DNA of 10,487 nucleotides. Source: Bacteroidota bacterium. GTDB taxonomy: Bacteria > Bacteroidota > Bacteroidia > Flavobacteriales > Flavobacteriaceae. A program made the translations under genes and the position numbers. The stretch covers positions 1-10,487 of the forward strand of contig JAJYSO010000029.1 of NCBI GenBank assembly GCA_021793535.1, in the 5' to 3' direction. The stretch's first letter is position 1. Every line of letters begins with the position of its first letter. Shown piece by piece: positions 7,061 to 10,487 of this stretch. The notes under the pieces are model-generated. The model had not been told where the DNA came from. It did no database searches and was given only the letters and a program-made list of their open reading frames with translations.

Positions 7061-7112
7061 ACATACGGGTGCTTCCCGGTAGGGAAAACACCCGTATGTT
7101 TGTTGTTATTAC
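7061..7112 (+). terminator. Rho-independent terminator after hemH
   Basis: An 11-bp perfect stem, ACATACGGGTG (7061-7071) with CACCCGTATGT (7089-7099), is stacked on an inner 5-bp stem TTCCC/GGGAA (7073-7077 and 7082-7086) with a GGTA loop. A T-rich tail, TTTGTTGTTATT, follows on the plus strand. The minus-strand side has no T-run, so the terminator serves the hemH unit; the hairpin may still hinder read-through from the convergent S10 peptidase gene. Confidence 0.88.
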
Positions 7113-7145
7113 TCCCGCCTATAAAAGATCGATGGGTATTGAGGA

Positions 7146-8723
7146 TTATTGATCGTACTGTCCCAAATCCATTGTTTCCACATCGTATTTGATCGGCGCT
7201 CCTTCTTTCGGAATTGCATTTAAAATAAAATCTCGCAGATCATCGGTGGCCTCAACCAGCGTTTTGTTGCGGATATAAATCATGTGTCCACTTTGGTATT
7301 CTTTATACTCGATTCGATCCTGTAATTTACCTCCGGCATCCATTTGCCACAAGGCATACTTTGCCCCAAAAGCATCACAAGCACCGTCGTAATATCCGGC
7401 CTGATTCAGGACTCGAAGTGCAGGGTTTTGTTGCATGGCTCTTCGAAGCAAATCTGCGGTAATTCCATTTTCATTATTCCAAGGCCGCACATCTCCTGCC
7501 ACTTTATATTCGATATCGGTATCAAACCCAAGATCATCCCGCAAATAGCTGTTAATGGCGGGGGTAAAGGAGTGTTTCCACGAATCGTACTCCGGGCTGT
7601 ATTCAGGACCTACTCCTGCATTTTTACTGTCCAGACCGGTATACCTTGAATCCAACCTTCCGGTGGTCAGGCTCTGATCCCGCAGCAATTCTTTCCAAAA
7701 TGCATTAGCAGGGATACTCAAGTTGTTTTCCAAGACAAATGCCTTGGAAACCCCTGCATATCTAGCAATTTTTCCAGCCAGCTCCTCTTTTTCTGCCGCG
7801 CTCAGCGCTCCGCCTTTCATAATGGCCGGGATGTACTGGTTGATCGTAAAATCTTCGACTTCCCCAATAAAGTCCTCCAAGCGTTGATTTTGGAAACTCG
7901 AATCCAATTGTTTAAAGTACCAAGCGGTCGAAGTATAATAAGGAAGTTTTAAAATATTGGAAACCGGCGTATGCATTCCCGTCACGGTTCCGGGCTGCCC
8001 CATTCCACATTGAGAGTGCAAGATCACCCCATTGATATACAGGTTATGTGCGCCCTGCAAACGTCCGGCCAACCCGGCTACACGAGTCGTTCCATAACTT
8101 TCACCGATTAAGAACTTGGGAGACTTCCAGCGTTTGTATCGGGAGATAAAGGTCCCAATCCAGTCTGAAAGGTAGTTCAAATCCTCCTGCACTCCAAAAA
8201 AGTCTTCTCGCTTTCCATCGTTCAACATCCTTGAAAACCCGGTGTTTACCGGATTGACATACACAATATCGGTCGCATCCAAAACAGAAGAATGATTGTC
8301 CTCTATCCCATACGGTTGTACGGGGAACCCATCCTCGCTAATTTTGAGCCGCTTGGGGCTAGTAAATCCAATATGCATCCACAAAGAAGCAGCCCCGGGT
8401 CCTCCGTTAAAGGAGATCAGCAAAGGCCTGTTCTCGGTGTTTTTAACATCGCTGCGGCGATAATACGTATAAAACAACGAGGCGATTGTTTTCCCATCTT
8501 CCCCATAGACCGGCAGGGTTCCTACCGTTGTTTCATAGGGAATGTTCTTTCCTCGAATGGTTACACTATGAGTGGAAGTGATCGTGGTATCTGCCGGCAA
8601 GGCTCGTTCAGGGCCTATCGTATCCGATTTTTTAGATTGCGCCCACAGGCTCCCTTCTAAACCCAATAACAAGACTGCCACTAGGGCTAAGCCTATCCTT
8701 TTGTCCACATGTCGCATGGTCAT
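7146..8723 (-). CDS. Secreted S10-family serine carboxypeptidase-like protein
   Basis: This 525-residue protein begins with a clear Sec signal peptide: a basic start, a hydrophobic stretch at residues 10-26 and a probable cleavage after the LWA at 26-28, so it should reach the periplasm or beyond. The mature part has the S10 alpha/beta-hydrolase motifs in order: NGGPG (106-110, oxyanion hole), VNPVNTGFS (156-164), GESYG with nucleophile Ser209, YYDGACD with candidate Asp446, and YQSGHMIYI with His480. The full triad is therefore present. Such enzymes usually remove C-terminal residues from peptides. The GESYG is followed by TTR rather than the eukaryotic GGxY, as is common in bacterial members. 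The gene ends convergent with hemH and lies 65 bases downstream of an M14-type gene on the same strand. No sorting domain for type IX secretion is seen at the C-terminus. Actual substrate is unknown. Confidence 0.88.
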   Translation of the reverse strand: MTMRHVDKRIGLALVAVLLLGLEGSLWAQSKKSDTIGPERALPADTTITSTHSVTIRGKNIPYETTVGTLPVYGEDGKTIASLFYTYYRRSDVKNTENRPLLISFNGGPGAASLWMHIGFTSPKRLKISEDGFPVQPYGIEDNHSSVLDATDIVYVNPVNTGFSRMLNDGKREDFFGVQEDLNYLSDWIGTFISRYKRWKSPKFLIGESYGTTRVAGLAGRLQGAHNLYINGVILHSQCGMGQPGTVTGMHTPVSNILKLPYYTSTAWYFKQLDSSFQNQRLEDFIGEVEDFTINQYIPAIMKGGALSAAEKEELAGKIARYAGVSKAFVLENNLSIPANAFWKELLRDQSLTTGRLDSRYTGLDSKNAGVGPEYSPEYDSWKHSFTPAINSYLRDDLGFDTDIEYKVAGDVRPWNNENGITADLLRRAMQQNPALRVLNQAGYYDGACDAFGAKYALWQMDAGGKLQDRIEYKEYQSGHMIYIRNKTLVEATDDLRDFILNAIPKEGAPIKYDVETMDLGQYDQ

Positions 8724-8788
8724 TTTTTTTAGTATAAATAGTTAACGTACTGATTAATATTCTCTCTTGTTTCCAAGAAACACAATTT

Positions 8789-10487
8789 TTACTCCTCTTT
8801 ACTCAACTCGGGCCATTGTGTATCCAAGGCATCCCAATTGAGGATGGTGTTAAAAACCAAGGCTTGACTCACATAATTGGACGCGCGCCAAAACGGATGA
8901 ATGGCAAACATCACTACATGTCCTTTTCCTACCGGAGCATCAATCACTGCAGGGGTGCCTGCAAGCTCCTCCCCATTTTTCAGCATCCCGCTCAGCAACA
9001 GCTTGGACGGGTCCTTGTCAAATTTCACAATCACACGAGGAAAATCCTTTTTCCATTTTTCTTGCTGCAACCACTCCGGATCTAAATAGCTTCGATCCCC
9101 ATAAGGCCCATCGAGTTTTGTGTTGGCTTGCAATACCGGAGCTTGTGAAAAATAAACCGGTAACGAATCGTTCAACCCATAGGCGATTGGACTTTTTGGA
9201 TCCGTTACCGTACTGCTAAACACGCTTCCGTTGGCTTGCAATCCTTTAGTGTTTTTGACACTTACATTTTTGGTAAATCCAAATTCAATTGGAAATTTTG
9301 AACTCCCCGCATCGGTAATCAACACCCCGCCTCTATCCAAAAACTGGCGGAGGGTATTCAATCCTTCATAGCCTAGTCCCTCACGTTGGTCTTCTGTAGA
9401 GGCTATTTTTCCCAAATTCGGGGTAAGCGCAGTCGTCTTCCACGGTACTTTAGGCCCACTATCTCCTTTTCCATTGATCAAGGTATTCAAATCCGCTCGT
9501 GTATCGGGTAGAATCATCACATCGTATTGGTCCGCTGCGATCCGCTTTACATCTTGAGTAAAGACCAAGTCATACGGGACCCCCATTTGATCAAACCAAT
9601 ATTTCCACCATCCGGCATTCTGCGGGGTGGGTACCCAGGTATACAGCAAAGCGATACGCGGCATATTGGCCTGATGAGTGTCCACATTGGGTTTGTTTTT
9701 AACACCGTATAACGCCAAGCCTAGATCTTCTGCCTTTTCTTTGAGGCGCTCTCGCTGACTTTGGCTGAGTGATTTGCGCTCCACCACTAAAGACCCGGCA
9801 GCGTAGGTACGGTTATCTGATGTAAATTCTTCTTCGGCAACTTCCATGGGAATATCGGCCAATTGTAGCCTGAAAACAGCTACCTCATTCTCAGAATTAT
9901 TGTTTAAAAGCAAATAATCCGAAGCTTTGTTTACGCTGCCTTTAAGGGCCACATCTTCGGTCAACAAGGACATTTTCTTTTCATTGGCCGGAAGGAAATC
10001 CGCTTCTTCCACACGGTAAGTTTGCACTTGTTGCAAGTCAGAAATTGTCCAACCTACATCGTCATAAGGCGGTTTGTATTTGTCAATCGGAAAGTTTTGA
10101 CGCTCGAGTAAATTAATGGCAAAAACGCTGTACGGCTGATCGGTCTTAATGATATAAGCACCCTTAGCTACCGCTTTATCGCCTATAGATAACGCTTGGT
10201 CTGTTTGATAGACTTCCACTGCATTTCGTCTAAAATAATTAACCAGTTGAACGGTGGTGATGTTGCGCTTTTGATCTTTAGGAATCACATAGGCATAAGG
10301 CGTTTTTCCTTTGGCGTAAGGCGTTTTAGTTCCCCCGAGCTCCATGGATTTTTGAGAACGGCGATAAAAATTGGACAAAAAGGTGTGGGTGTGCTCAGCC
10401 GTATAGGTTAAAGAAGCCAACACTCCTGTTTGCGAATAATTCGCGTTGTTCCGCATGGACCATTTGGTTTTGGCCAACGGCGGAGAT
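8789..10487 (-). CDS. M14-family zinc carboxypeptidase, C-terminal part only (5' end off right edge)
   Basis: The frame is open from the right edge to a stop at 8789-8791, giving about 565 residues. The first apparent start near 10477 is a TTG in the middle of the reading frame, and SPP codons continue upstream, so the true start lies outside. The visible part begins just after the region where the M14 catalytic domain would be, at EHTHTFLSNFYRRS, continues through PYAYVIPKDQKR and a region of small beta strands, and then shows a class I glutamine amidotransferase-like (GATase1) fold from about residue 270. In that fold, MPRIALLYTW, YDVMILPD, LRQFLDRGGVLITDAGSSKFPIE and SPIAYG are the recognisable strands. 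This matches the architecture of large Bacteroidetes M14 peptidases. The zinc ligands (HxxE...H) are not in this window, so activity cannot be judged here. No nucleophile cysteine of the GxCxG type is visible, as expected for a non-enzymatic accessory fold. Its neighbour is the S10 peptidase gene. Confidence 0.72.
   Translation of the reverse strand, partial: SPPLAKTKWSMRNNANYSQTGVLASLTYTAEHTHTFLSNFYRRSQKSMELGGTKTPYAKGKTPYAYVIPKDQKRNITTVQLVNYFRRNAVEVYQTDQALSIGDKAVAKGAYIIKTDQPYSVFAINLLERQNFPIDKYKPPYDDVGWTISDLQQVQTYRVEEADFLPANEKKMSLLTEDVALKGSVNKASDYLLLNNNSENEVAVFRLQLADIPMEVAEEEFTSDNRTYAAGSLVVERKSLSQSQRERLKEKAEDLGLALYGVKNKPNVDTHQANMPRIALLYTWVPTPQNAGWWKYWFDQMGVPYDLVFTQDVKRIAADQYDVMILPDTRADLNTLINGKGDSGPKVPWKTTALTPNLGKIASTEDQREGLGYEGLNTLRQFLDRGGVLITDAGSSKFPIEFGFTKNVSVKNTKGLQANGSVFSSTVTDPKSPIAYGLNDSLPVYFSQAPVLQANTKLDGPYGDRSYLDPEWLQQEKWKKDFPRVIVKFDKDPSKLLLSGMLKNGEELAGTPAVIDAPVGKGHVVMFAIHPFWRASNYVSQALVFNTILNWDALDTQWPELSKEE
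10292..10327 (-). repeat. Seven-codon tandem repeat inside the M14-type gene
   Basis: Two 15-bp copies (10292-10306 and 10313-10327) agree at 14 of 15 bases with a 21-bp period, exactly seven codons. In the protein this gives KTPYA twice, in KTPYAKGKTPYAY just ahead of the VIPKDQKR block. It looks like a recent in-frame duplication, harmless to the frame. Confidence 0.75.

Noticed and set aside
8768..8782. Small hairpin TGTTTC-CAA-GAAACA between the M14- and S10-type genes
   Set aside because: The stem is only 6 bp, AT-rich and not followed by a T-run on the minus strand, so it was not called a terminator.
1..10487. CRISPR array, insertion sequence, tRNA/rRNA or phage defence system
   Set aside because: No regularly spaced long repeats, transposase motifs, RNA genes or defence domains were seen anywhere in the window.

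Overview
The window looks like chromosomal DNA from a bacterium of the Bacteroidetes, most likely a marine or environmental Flavobacteriia member. Four things suggest this: the arrangement of heme genes around an AraC-type regulator, a TTG-N18-TAnnTTTG promoter of the Bacteroidetes type, weak or absent Shine-Dalgarno sequences with A-rich leaders, and protein sequences typical of the group. The genus cannot be settled from the sequence alone.

Positions 1-4379 (minus strand) hold a compact heme/tetrapyrrole operon transcribed right to left: hemA, hemC, hemD, hemE and hemF. hemF is cut by the left edge. hemA/hemC and hemC/hemD overlap by 4 bp (ATGA), and the other gaps are only a few bases, so one polycistronic message with translational coupling is likely. 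Positions 4380-4569 form a divergent control region with a good hemA promoter, a 17-bp direct repeat with a 21-bp period lying on that promoter, and an AT-rich inverted repeat.

Positions 4570-7048 (plus strand) hold a second, divergent unit: an AraC-family regulator, a HemJ/CopD-like membrane protein (predicted protoporphyrinogen oxidase) and ferrochelatase hemH. It ends in a strong hairpin terminator at 7061-7099. Together the two units encode glutamyl-tRNA to 1-pyrroline-free GSA (HemA), then porphobilinogen to uroporphyrinogen III (HemC, HemD), coproporphyrinogen III (HemE), protoporphyrinogen IX (HemF), protoporphyrin IX (HemJ) and heme (HemH). This is the classical protoporphyrin-dependent branch. 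hemL (GSA aminomutase) and hemB (porphobilinogen synthase) are not in the window.

Positions 7146-10487 (minus strand) hold two secreted-type exopeptidase genes: the 3' part of a large M14-type zinc carboxypeptidase whose metal-binding domain lies beyond the right edge, followed by a complete S10 serine carboxypeptidase-like gene with a signal peptide. They probably serve peptide degradation in the periplasm and look unrelated to heme synthesis.

I saw no tRNA, rRNA, CRISPR array, insertion sequence or prophage gene. The gene content is mostly conserved core metabolism. The most interesting part is the regulatory architecture between hemA and the AraC-type gene.
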